64,000 bases of DNA from Pedobacter sandarakinus (GTDB taxonomy: Bacteria > Bacteroidota > Bacteroidia > Sphingobacteriales > Sphingobacteriaceae). Position numbers and translations under genes: made by a program. Positions 9,587 through 18,152 of this stretch are shown piece after piece. Position 1 is the first letter of the stretch. Each line of letters starts with the position of its first letter. The notes beneath the pieces are model-generated. The model had not been told where the DNA came from, made no database searches, and worked only from the letters and a program-made list of their open reading frames with translations. The stretch covers positions 186,001 to 250,000 of the forward strand of contig NZ_JAPIVG010000004.1 in NCBI RefSeq assembly GCF_026240095.1. The letters are read 5' to 3'.

Positions 9587-10180
9587 GTGCATACTGCAAT
9601 AATTATTCTTGCCGCCGGCAGTTCTTCAAGGCTCGGCCGACCTAAGCAGCTACTAAAAGTGGGTGGTAAATCCTTGCTCCAACATGTAATTGATGAAGCC
9701 CAATCTGCACAGCTTTCGCCAATTCTGGTAGTTGTAGGTGCATCAGCTGAAGAAACGGTCTCCTGCTTAAATCCTGGTAAAGCACAAATAGTAGTAAATA
9801 GCAATTGGCAAAAAGGTATGTCCACAAGTATTATTTCAGGCTTGGCGCAACTAGACGATGGAAACCTGCCAAAACAAGTTATATTTGCTGTATGCGATCA
9901 ACCTTACATATCGGCAAAGGTATTTGAACAATTGGTCGCGAAAGCAGCGGAAAGTAAGGCAGGAATTGTTTCTGCCGCATACGGTAAAACATTGGGCACC
10001 CCTGTATTGTTTAGTTCAAAGTATTATGATGAACTACTGAAGCTTGCTGGCGATGAAGGTGCCAGGAAGCTGATAAAGAAACATCGATCTGATCTTGCCA
10101 CCATAAATTTCGAGGGCGGAGCATTTGATATTGATACGGAAGCCGATTACATAAATTATAAAAACACACAGCATGATTGA
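9587..10180 (+). CDS. mocA: MocA/MobA-like molybdenum cofactor nucleotidyltransferase
   Basis: 197 residues, starting at GTG 9587, ten bases after xdhC. The N-terminus carries the MobA-type nucleotide-binding signature LAAGSSSRLGRPKQLL and later VCDQPYIS, which holds the metal-binding Asp. MobA adds GMP and MocA adds CMP to Mo-molybdopterin. The LGRPKQLL form and the setting beside xdhC and a xanthine-dehydrogenase-family enzyme favour the cytidylyltransferase (MocA) role, as that family uses molybdopterin cytosine dinucleotide. It overlaps moaA by 8 bases. GTP versus CTP choice is inferred from context. Confidence 0.88.
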   Translation: MHTAIIILAAGSSSRLGRPKQLLKVGGKSLLQHVIDEAQSAQLSPILVVVGASAEETVSCLNPGKAQIVVNSNWQKGMSTSIISGLAQLDDGNLPKQVIFAVCDQPYISAKVFEQLVAKAAESKAGIVSAAYGKTLGTPVLFSSKYYDELLKLAGDEGARKLIKKHRSDLATINFEGGAFDIDTEADYINYKNTQHD

Positions 10181-11153
10181 AGATTCATTCGGAAGGGTTC
10201 ACGACTATCTGCGAATTTCGCTAACCGATAATTGCAACTTCCGCTGCTTCTACTGCATGCCAGAAGAGGAATACGATTTCACCCCAGCATCACGCCTAAT
10301 GCAGGCAGATGAAATTGTAAAGCTAGCCACCATATTTGTTGAAAATGGCGTAAAAAAGATCAGGCTGACTGGTGGCGAGCCACTTGTAAGAAAAGACGCC
10401 GGTGAGATTATTTTGGCGCTGGCCAAACTTCCTGTAGAATTGGCCATTACCACCAATGGCACCCGAATTAACGATCTTTTACCGACACTCCTGGCTGCCA
10501 ACATCAAAAGCATCAATATCAGTCTGGATACGCTCCAACCAGAAAAGTTTAAATTGATTACCCGTCGCGATGTTTTCCACTTGGTGAAAAGCAATATTGA
10601 GCTACTGCTTCAACATAAAATAATGGTTAAACTCAATATGGTGGTAATGAAGGGTATGAACGATGATGAAATCCTCGACTTCATCGCCTGGACACAACAT
10701 AACCCCATTCAGGTTCGGTTTATTGAGTTTATGCCTTTTAGTGGCAACCGGTGGACAAGCAATAAGATGTGTTCGCTGGCCGAGATTTTAGCCATTATAG
10801 AGGAAAAACATACCGTGTTTCCAGTAATTGCAAAGGCTAACGATACGGCAAAACATTTTATGGTGGCTGGTCATGAAGGTTCTTTCGCCATCATCAGCAC
10901 CATGACGCAACCTTTCTGTAGCACCTGCAACCGGATGCGTTTAACGGCAGATGGTAAATTAAAAAACTGTCTTTTTTCTGCAGGAGAAACCAACTTGTTG
11001 GCACCTTTAAGGGCTGGAGAAGATGTTCTTCCATTGATAAAAGCTTCCATTTGGAGCAAAGCAAAAGAATTGGGCGGGCAGCTCAATACAGATTTCGAAA
11101 AATTGGATGCAGGCGCAATCAATAATCGAAGCATGATTACCATTGGAGGATAG
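10173..11153 (+). CDS. moaA: GTP 3',8-cyclase MoaA
   Basis: 326 residues. MoaA is the radical-SAM enzyme that, with MoaC, turns GTP into cyclic pyranopterin monophosphate, the first step of molybdopterin synthesis. The N-terminal cluster motif is C21-x3-C25-x2-C28 (CNFRCFYC). LTGGEPL is the SAM-binding GGEP motif. The C-terminal second cluster is in FCSTCNRMRLTADGKLKNC, and the chain ends in the conserved GG tail. Length fits the family. The start overlaps the end of mocA by 8 bases, which argues for one transcript and coupled translation. Confidence 0.97.
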   Translation: MIEDSFGRVHDYLRISLTDNCNFRCFYCMPEEEYDFTPASRLMQADEIVKLATIFVENGVKKIRLTGGEPLVRKDAGEIILALAKLPVELAITTNGTRINDLLPTLLAANIKSINISLDTLQPEKFKLITRRDVFHLVKSNIELLLQHKIMVKLNMVVMKGMNDDEILDFIAWTQHNPIQVRFIEFMPFSGNRWTSNKMCSLAEILAIIEEKHTVFPVIAKANDTAKHFMVAGHEGSFAIISTMTQPFCSTCNRMRLTADGKLKNCLFSAGETNLLAPLRAGEDVLPLIKASIWSKAKELGGQLNTDFEKLDAGAINNRSMITIGG

Positions 11154-11156
11154 TTG

Positions 11157-12335
11157 ATGATTAGTGTAACAGAAGCCAAAGCCATTCTCGCTAAAAATAT
11201 TAATCCCCTTAAGCCTGTAACCCTGTCGCTCGAAAAGGTAGGGGGGCATATATTGGCAGAAGATATTTTTGCCATTTGCGATATTCCGGCATTTTCACAG
11301 TCGAGTATGGATGGCTATGCATTTAATTTCAAAGATAAAGACCAGCATCTGAAGCTAAATGGCGAGATGGCTGCTGGTACAAGCCAACAAACTGAAATTG
11401 CCGCTGGGGAAGCCTCTCGGATTTTTACGGGGGCGCCGCTACCAAATGGAGCGGATACGGTTGTTATGCAAGAAAAGGTGCATTTTGAAAACGGATTCCT
11501 GGTAGTTGGTGATGAACACCTTAAATTAGGTTCAAACGTTCGAAAGGCAGGTGCGGAAGTAACGAATGGCACTTTGGCAATGGAAAAAGATACCCTGCTT
11601 AGCCCGGCGGCCATTGGCTTCCTTGCACAGATTGGTATCCAAAGTGTTTCCGTTTACCCGATGCCGAGCGTAGCCATCATCCTTACCGGGAAAGAATTGC
11701 AAACACCGGGACAACCGCTAAGTTTTGGTCAGGTGTATGAGGCGAATTCTTTCTCACTCGCAACAGCGCTCACACAAGCGGGCATCAATGACATCGAAAT
11801 TATGATGGCAGATGATGATCTTGAAATACTGAGAGATGTGCTGCAACAGGCAATAGAAACAAAGGATGTAGTGTTATTAACAGGTGGCGTAAGTGTAGGC
11901 GATTACGATTTCGTGATCCAAGCATCGCAGCTTTGTGGGGTGCAGCAACTCTTCCATAAAGTAAAACAGAAACCGGGAAAACCATTATTCATAGGCAAGA
12001 AGAACGATCAATTTGTCTTTGGTCTTCCGGGAAACCCCTCCTCCGTTCTTAACTGCTTTTATAATTATGTTCTGCCAACGCTGCATCAACTTTCAAATAA
12101 AAAGAACTCGGTACAGGAGTTAACGGCAATACTTACTACTAGCTATGAAAAACCCAAAGGGCTTACTCATTTTCTAAAAGGATTTTATGCCGATGGAAAA
12201 GTAACGCCATTAGCAGAACAGGAATCTTTCCGCCTTTCTGCATTCAGCCAAGCCAATTGCTTAATCTGTCTGCCAGAAGATCGCGAGATTTTCAATGCCG
12301 GCGATCAAATAAACATTTTACATTTACCACACTAA
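11157..12335 (+). CDS. moeA: Molybdopterin molybdenumtransferase MoeA
   Basis: 392 residues from ATG 11157, three bases after the moaA stop; a TTG at 11154 would add one residue. MoeA inserts molybdate into adenylated molybdopterin. Family motifs in order: PAFSQSSMDGYAF, FTGAPLPNGADTVVMQE, TGGVSVGDYDFV, KPGKPLFIG and FGLPGNPSSVLNCF, followed by the small C-terminal domain IV. The stop codon shares bases with the start of the TauE/SafE gene (TAATG-type junction), so the operon continues through it. Confidence 0.96.
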   Translation: MISVTEAKAILAKNINPLKPVTLSLEKVGGHILAEDIFAICDIPAFSQSSMDGYAFNFKDKDQHLKLNGEMAAGTSQQTEIAAGEASRIFTGAPLPNGADTVVMQEKVHFENGFLVVGDEHLKLGSNVRKAGAEVTNGTLAMEKDTLLSPAAIGFLAQIGIQSVSVYPMPSVAIILTGKELQTPGQPLSFGQVYEANSFSLATALTQAGINDIEIMMADDDLEILRDVLQQAIETKDVVLLTGGVSVGDYDFVIQASQLCGVQQLFHKVKQKPGKPLFIGKKNDQFVFGLPGNPSSVLNCFYNYVLPTLHQLSNKKNSVQELTAILTTSYEKPKGLTHFLKGFYADGKVTPLAEQESFRLSAFSQANCLICLPEDREIFNAGDQINILHLPH

Positions 12336-13081
12336 TGCCAATGCAGATAGATCTTTTACTTTTTTTTGGATTACTATTTATTGTTGCCTTCCTCTATTCT
12401 TCGGTTGGCCATGGGGGTGCAAGTGGCTACCTGGCTTTGATGGCCATCTTTGCCATCTCGCCTTTAATCATGAAACCAACGGCATTATTGCTAAACCTTT
12501 TTGTTTCATCGGTATCGTTTATTCAATTTTATCGAGGTGGTCATTTTCGATGGAAAACTTTTTGGCCTTTTGCAGCTGCATCTATCCCAATGTCGTTCAT
12601 TGGTGGCACAATGGCCATCGAAAGTGCTGTTTACAAAAAAATCCTGGGTGTACTGTTGCTCATCCCCGTTATTCGTTTTTTTTTCTTTAAGGATGCTGGT
12701 CCGGATGAGCGAAAAACACCAAACATCCCGTTGTCTCTGGCAATAGGAAGTATTATTGGTTTACTTTCTGGGATGATTGGTATTGGTGGTGGAATTATTC
12801 TTTCGCCAGTGCTGTTGCTGTTGAAGTGGACTGATCAAAAACAGGCCGCAGCGATAAGTGCAGCATTCATTTTTGTCAACTCCGTTGCCGGACTTGGCGG
12901 TCAGCTTGTAAAAGGTTTCGTTTTTAGTCCTGATATGCTTACCTACGTGGGCGTGGCATTTTTAGGGGGGCTTTGTGGTGCATACTTCGGCGCCCTCAAA
13001 TTCCCACAAACGGTATTAAAAAACGTATTGGCAGTTGTACTGGCCTTGGCGGCCTACAAACTATTATTCACCCATGCATAA
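12335..13081 (+). CDS. TauE/SafE family membrane permease
   Basis: 248 residues from ATG 12335 (ATG 12341 is also possible). It is very hydrophobic, with about eight membrane segments. The two halves carry the family's related glycine motifs, VGHGGASGYLALMAI near the N-terminus and GMIGIGGGIILSPVLLL near residue 150. TauE/SafE proteins carry sulfite, sulfonates or other small sulfur anions across the inner membrane. It overlaps moeA, so it is cotranscribed with cofactor genes. A role in sulfur-oxyanion or molybdate handling would fit, but the substrate is not shown by the sequence. Confidence 0.9.
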   Translation: MPMQIDLLLFFGLLFIVAFLYSSVGHGGASGYLALMAIFAISPLIMKPTALLLNLFVSSVSFIQFYRGGHFRWKTFWPFAAASIPMSFIGGTMAIESAVYKKILGVLLLIPVIRFFFFKDAGPDERKTPNIPLSLAIGSIIGLLSGMIGIGGGIILSPVLLLLKWTDQKQAAAISAAFIFVNSVAGLGGQLVKGFVFSPDMLTYVGVAFLGGLCGAYFGALKFPQTVLKNVLAVVLALAAYKLLFTHA

Positions 13082-13244
13082 AATTTAGTACTGATCATCC
13101 TGCTTAATCTGAACGTTAGAAAATGTGGAATGAGTTAAATCTTCATTCAAATAGGTTAGAAGAGATATCATCCAAACAGCAAGCGAATTGCAAGATTTAA
13201 AGATCAATTAGTAAAAAACAAGCATTTACAGGTAAATTAGTATA

Positions 13245-13478
13245 ATGGAAATCAATTTAATCACCTTCGGAAAAATTACTGACTTTGCAAAGCCCCAAAC
13301 GTTGCTCGTTAACAATGTCAATAACTCTGATGAATTAAAAAATCATTTGGAGGAACGTTTTCCGGAATTGAGGCAGATTAAATATAAATTGGCTGTAAAT
13401 GAAGCATTGGTACAAACAAACGTTCCGGTACCAGAAAATGCCACAGTTGCAATTTTACCACCCTTTTCTGGAGGATAA
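13245..13478 (+). CDS. moaD: Molybdopterin synthase small subunit MoaD
   Basis: 77 residues, a ubiquitin-fold sulfur carrier. The chain ends in PPFSGG. The C-terminal Gly-Gly is the site that MoeB adenylates and that then carries the thiocarboxylate used to make the dithiolene of molybdopterin. The N-terminal strand MEINLITFGKITDFA and VNEALV are typical. The next gene (moeB) starts only two bases after its stop. The 163-base gap before it could hold a separate promoter. Confidence 0.95.
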   Translation: MEINLITFGKITDFAKPQTLLVNNVNNSDELKNHLEERFPELRQIKYKLAVNEALVQTNVPVPENATVAILPPFSGG

Positions 13479-13479
13479 A

Positions 13480-14583
13480 ATGAAGAACGAACGATATCAG
13501 AGGCAAGAAATTCTTGAGGGCTTCGGCGTAGCAGCACAAGAGTTGCTTTCAAAAGCAAGCGTTTTGGTAATTGGTGCTGGTGGACTCGGATGTCCGGCAT
13601 TGCAGTACCTTGCTGGCGCTGGCATTGGAAAACTTGGCATTATCGATCATGATCGAATTTCATTGAGCAACCTGCACCGACAGGTTTTATATTCCACGGC
13701 AGATATAGGCAGGCTCAAAGTAGACATTGCCGCACAGCATCTAGCGGCGCTCAATCCAGAGATTTCTATTAATAAATATCCTGTACGTCTTGATGCCAAC
13801 AATATCATCGAACTTTTCGAAAAATACGATTATATCCTGGATGGAACAGATAACTTCGAATCGAGATATCTGATTAATGATGCCTGCATCTTGCTAAATA
13901 AGCCATTGGTTTTTGCCGCAGTTTCTGGTTTTGAAGGTCAGCTGGCTATTTTTGGTGTAGAAGATCAATACGGTCAAAAAACAAACTACAGAGACATTTT
14001 TCCCATTCCTCCAGGCGAAGGAGAAATTCCCAATTGTGCAGAAAACGGAGTTTTGGGCGTTCTACCAGGCATTATAGGTATCATGCAGGCTGCAGAAGCG
14101 ATCAAACTGATCACCCGCATCGGGCAGCCTTTGGTCAATAGCATACTTACCTACAATTTGCTTCAACAAAAAGGATATGAAATTTCGATAATTCCTTCTC
14201 CCGCAGGGAGTTACCACCTTCCATCCAGCGCAGCTGAATTAATCCAAATACATCAAACTAAAGAAGAGGAGATTGAAGAAATCGACGCAGCGAAATTGGC
14301 TAAGCTGGCAGCAGATGGCCAGGCCTTGTTAATCGATGTACGGGAAACAACCGAACTGCCCGCGTTAGATTTGCCTAACATAGTAAAAATCCCAATGTCT
14401 GCGATAGACGGTTTATTGGCACTTGAAATCGACCAGCCACATATCGTTTTAATTTGCCAGCACGGCATTCGCAGCATGGCAGCAGCGGCACTTCTAAGGG
14501 AAAAATACAGCAACACCAAAAAAATTTATAGTCTAAAAGGCGGCATAGCCCGATACCCATATTTTTATTCACTTACACGATGA
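13480..14583 (+). CDS. moeB: MoaD adenylyltransferase MoeB fused to rhodanese
   Basis: 367 residues from ATG 13480, chosen because GGAGG lies ten bases upstream and RYQRQEI is the usual N-terminus; an upstream in-frame start would overlap moaD. The E1-like domain (1-~245) shows GAGGLGCP (ATP binding), DGTDNFESRYLIND and NCAENGVLG. A rhodanese domain (~270-367) carries a Cys in ICQHGIRS. It activates the MoaD C-terminus with ATP, and the rhodanese could supply sulfur. The usual zinc CxxC pair after the catalytic region is absent (YRDIF in its place; the domain has no CxxC at all). It overlaps moaE by 4 bases. Confidence 0.93.
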   Translation: MKNERYQRQEILEGFGVAAQELLSKASVLVIGAGGLGCPALQYLAGAGIGKLGIIDHDRISLSNLHRQVLYSTADIGRLKVDIAAQHLAALNPEISINKYPVRLDANNIIELFEKYDYILDGTDNFESRYLINDACILLNKPLVFAAVSGFEGQLAIFGVEDQYGQKTNYRDIFPIPPGEGEIPNCAENGVLGVLPGIIGIMQAAEAIKLITRIGQPLVNSILTYNLLQQKGYEISIIPSPAGSYHLPSSAAELIQIHQTKEEEIEEIDAAKLAKLAADGQALLIDVRETTELPALDLPNIVKIPMSAIDGLLALEIDQPHIVLICQHGIRSMAAAALLREKYSNTKKIYSLKGGIARYPYFYSLTR

Positions 14584-15023
14584 GCGGACACCAATTTAAA
14601 AACATTTTTAAGGAAGGGACTATTTCTCCAACCTTTATTGCCGATAGTATTAGCAAACATCAGAGCAAAACCAATATTGGCGCACATAGTATTTTTTTAG
14701 GTCAGGTGCGGCAGGATGAGATCGATGGAAATCAGGTGCAAGCCATTGAGTACACCACTTACCAGGAACTTGCACTGGCAAAAATGCATGAAATTCGGGA
14801 AGAAATGTTTCAAAAATATTCGCTTACATGCCTGCACGTGTACCATAGCCTGGGCAAGGTTAATGCTGGCGAGATTTGCCTTTTTATATTTACCTCATCG
14901 GTACGCAGAAAAGCTGCAATGGCTGCCTGCGAGGAACTGGTAGAACGCATCAAAGCAGAATTGCCAATTTGGGGTAAGGAAATTTTCGACAACGAAACCA
15001 TACAATGGAAAGAAAATAGCTAG
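14580..15023 (+). CDS. moaE: Molybdopterin synthase large subunit MoaE
   Basis: 147 residues. MoaE pairs with thiocarboxylated MoaD to convert cyclic pyranopterin monophosphate to molybdopterin. Characteristic stretches are GAHSIFLGQVR, AIEYTTYQELA, HSLGKVNAGEICLFI and RRKAAMAACEELVERIKAELPIWGKE, the last holding the conserved basic residues of the active site. The start overlaps the moeB stop by four bases (ATGA), and the MoaC-Mog fusion gene starts one base after its stop. Confidence 0.96.
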   Translation: MSGHQFKNIFKEGTISPTFIADSISKHQSKTNIGAHSIFLGQVRQDEIDGNQVQAIEYTTYQELALAKMHEIREEMFQKYSLTCLHVYHSLGKVNAGEICLFIFTSSVRRKAAMAACEELVERIKAELPIWGKEIFDNETIQWKENS

Positions 15024-15024
15024 A

Positions 15025-15933
15025 ATGGTAAATATCACACACAAATCAAACACCTTGCGCATTGCAGTAGCGACGGCAACCGTTAGGGTATCTAAACAAG
15101 AAACGATTGAAGCCTTGGTGCAACGCAAAGTACCCAAGGGCGATGTATTTGAATTTGCTCGTGCAGCGGGACTTTTTGGCGTTAAAAAAACCAGCGATGT
15201 CATCCCAGACTGCCACCCACTTCCTATTGAATTTACGGCTATTACTTTCGAAATTATCGAATTAGCAATCGTGATTGCTGTAGAAGTCCATACTATTTAT
15301 AAAACCGGAGTGGAGGTTGAAGCCATGCATGGCGCAAGTGTAACGGCGCTTACTATGTATGATATGCTGAAACCAATTGATAAAGGTATCACGATTGAAA
15401 ACATCGGTTTGGTTAAAAAGTCTGGCGGAAAAACCGATATGAAACATTTAAAGTTTCCAGAACTAAAAGCTGCTGTAGTAGTTTGTTCTGATTCCGTTTT
15501 TGAAAAAAAGGCAGAAGATCGTTCTGGAAAAGCAATTATAGCGAGATTGGAAAGCCTTGGAATTGAAACGCTGAGCTACGACGTACTTCCGGATGATCTC
15601 GAAACCATTCGGGAAAAAGCTTCGTCACTGGCCACCAGCGAACATCAGCTGCTCCTATTTACCGGCGGAACTGGCCTCTCTCCACGAGATGTAACCCCAG
15701 AAGCTATTGCACCACTTATCGATAGAAAAATCGACGGAATTATGGAAACAGCACGTAGGTACGGACAAGATAGGATGCCTTACGCCATGTTATCGAGAGG
15801 TGTCGCAGGATTTATAAAAGATACTTTGGTTATCACATTACCCGGATCGAAAAGTGGTGTGACTGAAAGTATGGATGCATTATTCCCTCAAATCTTGCAC
15901 CTGTTTAAAATAGCCAAAGGCGAGGGTCATTAA
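15025..15933 (+). CDS. moaCB: Bifunctional MoaC-MoaB/Mog fusion
   Basis: 302 residues with two enzymes in one chain. Residues ~1-148 are MoaC, cyclic pyranopterin monophosphate synthase, with KKTSDVIPDCHPL, AVEVHTIYKTGVEVEAM and ALTMYDMLK. Residues ~150-302 are a MoaB/Mog domain, molybdopterin adenylyltransferase, with VVVCSDSV, LLFTGGTGLSPRDVTPEA and ITLPGSKSGV. The fusion places an early step and a late step of the pathway on one polypeptide. It is known in other bacteria and ends the cofactor operon here. The adenylated product is the substrate of MoeA. Confidence 0.95.
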   Translation: MVNITHKSNTLRIAVATATVRVSKQETIEALVQRKVPKGDVFEFARAAGLFGVKKTSDVIPDCHPLPIEFTAITFEIIELAIVIAVEVHTIYKTGVEVEAMHGASVTALTMYDMLKPIDKGITIENIGLVKKSGGKTDMKHLKFPELKAAVVVCSDSVFEKKAEDRSGKAIIARLESLGIETLSYDVLPDDLETIREKASSLATSEHQLLLFTGGTGLSPRDVTPEAIAPLIDRKIDGIMETARRYGQDRMPYAMLSRGVAGFIKDTLVITLPGSKSGVTESMDALFPQILHLFKIAKGEGH

Positions 15934-15951
15934 CCGTCGCCAGGTATATTC

Positions 15952-15992
15952 AAAAAGCCTCATCAGTGATCAATTATAGGATAACTGATGAG
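15952..15992 (-). terminator. Terminator of the molybdoenzyme operon
   Basis: A perfect 9-bp inverted repeat, CTCATCAGT (15959-15967) with ACTGATGAG (15984-15992), lies between the convergent MoaCB and PaoC-like genes. On the minus strand it is followed by GCTTTTTG, so it fits a terminator for the minus-strand operon. It may also slow readthrough from the plus strand. Confidence 0.65.
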
Positions 15993-16003
15993 AGTGAAAG
16001 CAT

Positions 16004-18130
16004 CTAAAGTAGTTTATCTGGTGTAATTGGCAAACTTCTAACCCGCTTTCCGGTAGCATTGAAGATTGCATTTGCTACGGCTGCCGCTACCCCAACAATG
16101 CCGACTTCGCCAATGCCTTTAACACCCATCTTGTTTGGGATGGGATCGTTCTCACGGATAAAAATGGTTTCAATATCGCCAATGTCGAGATTTGCAGGCA
16201 CATGATAATCTCCAAAAGATCGGGTAGCGAAATTGCCCCAACGTGGATCAATAACCGATTCTTCTGTAAGTGCCATGCCAATTCCCCAAACATTTCCCCC
16301 AATAATTTGAGAGCGTGCTGTTTTGGGGTTTAAAATTTTTCCGGCACCCGTAACGGCTAAAAAGCGTGAGACCCTGGCTACTCCGGTGTACTTGTTTACC
16401 CTAACCTCTGCAAAATTGGCGTTGAAGCTATGACTAGAATAATCGCCTGCATTAACAGGAGGCTTAGCATCTACCCTCGATTCAAATTCACGAAAGTTTT
16501 CACTCAACATCAACTGCGCTGCCGTTGGGCGGACGAAAAACTGCTTATCTGATTTGGCCAAAAGTTCATCTGTTATTTTAATACAGGCATCGTTTACTGC
16601 ATTTGCAAAACTGGACGCACCAACAGAACCGACAGAACCTGCCGCAGGGGGCAAGTCAGAATCTCCAATAGAAATGGTTATGTTAGCCAGCGGTATACCC
16701 AAGCCATCCGCAGCAGTTTGAGCCAATATTGTATTCGTACCCGTACCCAAGTCTGAAGCTGCCAGCGCTACACTTGCCAGAACCACATCTCCATTGCGTT
16801 TTAATTTTATAAGTGCCGAGCTTTCTCGCTGTCTCGCCGGATAGGTACCACAGGCAACGCCATAGCCTATCCATTCATCACCCGACTGCTGCTGCCTCGG
16901 CTGGAACTTCCGTTTTTCCCAACCGAAAGCCTTAGCCCCCTCTTCTAAACATTGCACCGTAGTGCGTGATGACCATGGCTTATTGTTAGATGGATCTTTA
17001 CTGGGTTCATTTTTAATTCGAAATGCAATCGGATCAATCTTGAGTTGATAAGCCAGTTCATCCATAGCAGATTCAAGCGCAAAACTTCCTGTAGATTTTC
17101 CCGGCCCGCGAGTGTATGTAGGCAGAATCAAGTTCATTGGCACTACACGATAGCTGATTAGCGAATTGGGAGTGTCATACATAATCTTCGAACCGTCGCC
17201 ACACCCTTCTATATACTCGTTGTCAATCGCGGTATGTGTGGTGGTTTCATGCGCTAAAGACAACAATTTACCTTCTTTGGTTGCTGCCAGACTAATGCGT
17301 TGAAAATTTCTTTGACGAAATCCTACTGAATTGAACATTTGCTGACGGGTAAGGGCAAGCTTAACAGGTCGATCAACCATTTTTGCAGCAACCGCTGCCA
17401 ACACCATATTTGCCCATTGCCCCCCTTTTGAACCGAATCCGCCCCCAATAAATGGAGAAATAATTCGCACATCTTCAGGTTTAATATTCAACGTTGCCGC
17501 AGCAGCCATTTGTGCGCCATTTACAATCTGAGAAGCATTATACAAAGTGAGCTTCTCACGTTCCCACACGGCAATACTTGAATGAGGTTCTAAGGGATGG
17601 TGGTGTTCTATTGGTGTTTGATAAACTTCAGAAATCTTATAAGTTGCATTTGCATAGGCTTGTTTCACATTGCCCCTCACAAGATCTGCCATCGCTTTAT
17701 CCTTGGGCATTACAGCTGTTTTGGCCAGTTCATCAAAATCAGTTCTTCCGTTGGCTTTTTGATATTCTACCTTGATTAGCTTAGCAGCATGTGTGGCTTG
17801 CTCGAAAGTTTCTGCTACTACCATACCAATATGTTGACCATGGAAAACAATCTCCGGACTTTGCAGTAAGGCCCCGCCCCTCAAACCTCCCTTCTCATTT
17901 AATTTCGGCGCATTTTCATGTGTGATGATCGCCAGAACACCCGGAGTGGCCTTTGCCGCGGAACTGTCTATGCTCGTGATTTTACCTGCAGCAATCGTAC
18001 TCTTGAAAATCACGGCATATGCCATGTCTTTCATCGGGTAGTCTGTTGCATATGTAGCTTTTCCTGTTACTTTTAGGATACCATCTATGCGGCTAATTGG
18101 GGTACCAGTTACTTGATCTAAGTTTTGCAT
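16004..18130 (-). CDS. paoC: Molybdopterin-binding large subunit, PaoC-like aldehyde oxidoreductase
   Basis: 708 residues, a complete xanthine-dehydrogenase-family catalytic subunit. The aldehyde-oxidase a/b hammerhead domain is at ~15-120 and the two cofactor-binding domains follow. Visible landmarks are GGGFGSKGGQW (cofactor binding), TRGPGKSTGSFALESAMDELA, GVGASSFAN-like glycine loops near ~485, and Glu675 in KGIGEVG, the catalytic base. The length near 700 and KGIGEVG form match the PaoC/YagR group better than xanthine dehydrogenase proper. It oxidises aldehydes (likely aromatic, by analogy) with water as oxygen source. It is the last gene of a three-gene operon. No signal peptide is seen; export would occur as a complex with the Tat-tagged subunit. 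Confidence 0.92.
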   Translation of the reverse strand: MQNLDQVTGTPISRIDGILKVTGKATYATDYPMKDMAYAVIFKSTIAAGKITSIDSSAAKATPGVLAIITHENAPKLNEKGGLRGGALLQSPEIVFHGQHIGMVVAETFEQATHAAKLIKVEYQKANGRTDFDELAKTAVMPKDKAMADLVRGNVKQAYANATYKISEVYQTPIEHHHPLEPHSSIAVWEREKLTLYNASQIVNGAQMAAAATLNIKPEDVRIISPFIGGGFGSKGGQWANMVLAAVAAKMVDRPVKLALTRQQMFNSVGFRQRNFQRISLAATKEGKLLSLAHETTTHTAIDNEYIEGCGDGSKIMYDTPNSLISYRVVPMNLILPTYTRGPGKSTGSFALESAMDELAYQLKIDPIAFRIKNEPSKDPSNNKPWSSRTTVQCLEEGAKAFGWEKRKFQPRQQQSGDEWIGYGVACGTYPARQRESSALIKLKRNGDVVLASVALAASDLGTGTNTILAQTAADGLGIPLANITISIGDSDLPPAAGSVGSVGASSFANAVNDACIKITDELLAKSDKQFFVRPTAAQLMLSENFREFESRVDAKPPVNAGDYSSHSFNANFAEVRVNKYTGVARVSRFLAVTGAGKILNPKTARSQIIGGNVWGIGMALTEESVIDPRWGNFATRSFGDYHVPANLDIGDIETIFIRENDPIPNKMGVKGIGEVGIVGVAAAVANAIFNATGKRVRSLPITPDKLL

Positions 18131-18152
18131 GAAATTTCTTTTATGTGAACGA

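Noticed and set aside
12257-12334. Upstream extension of the TauE/SafE frame
   Set aside because: It lies inside moeA in another frame; the ATG at 12335 overlapping the moeA stop gives a normal protein.
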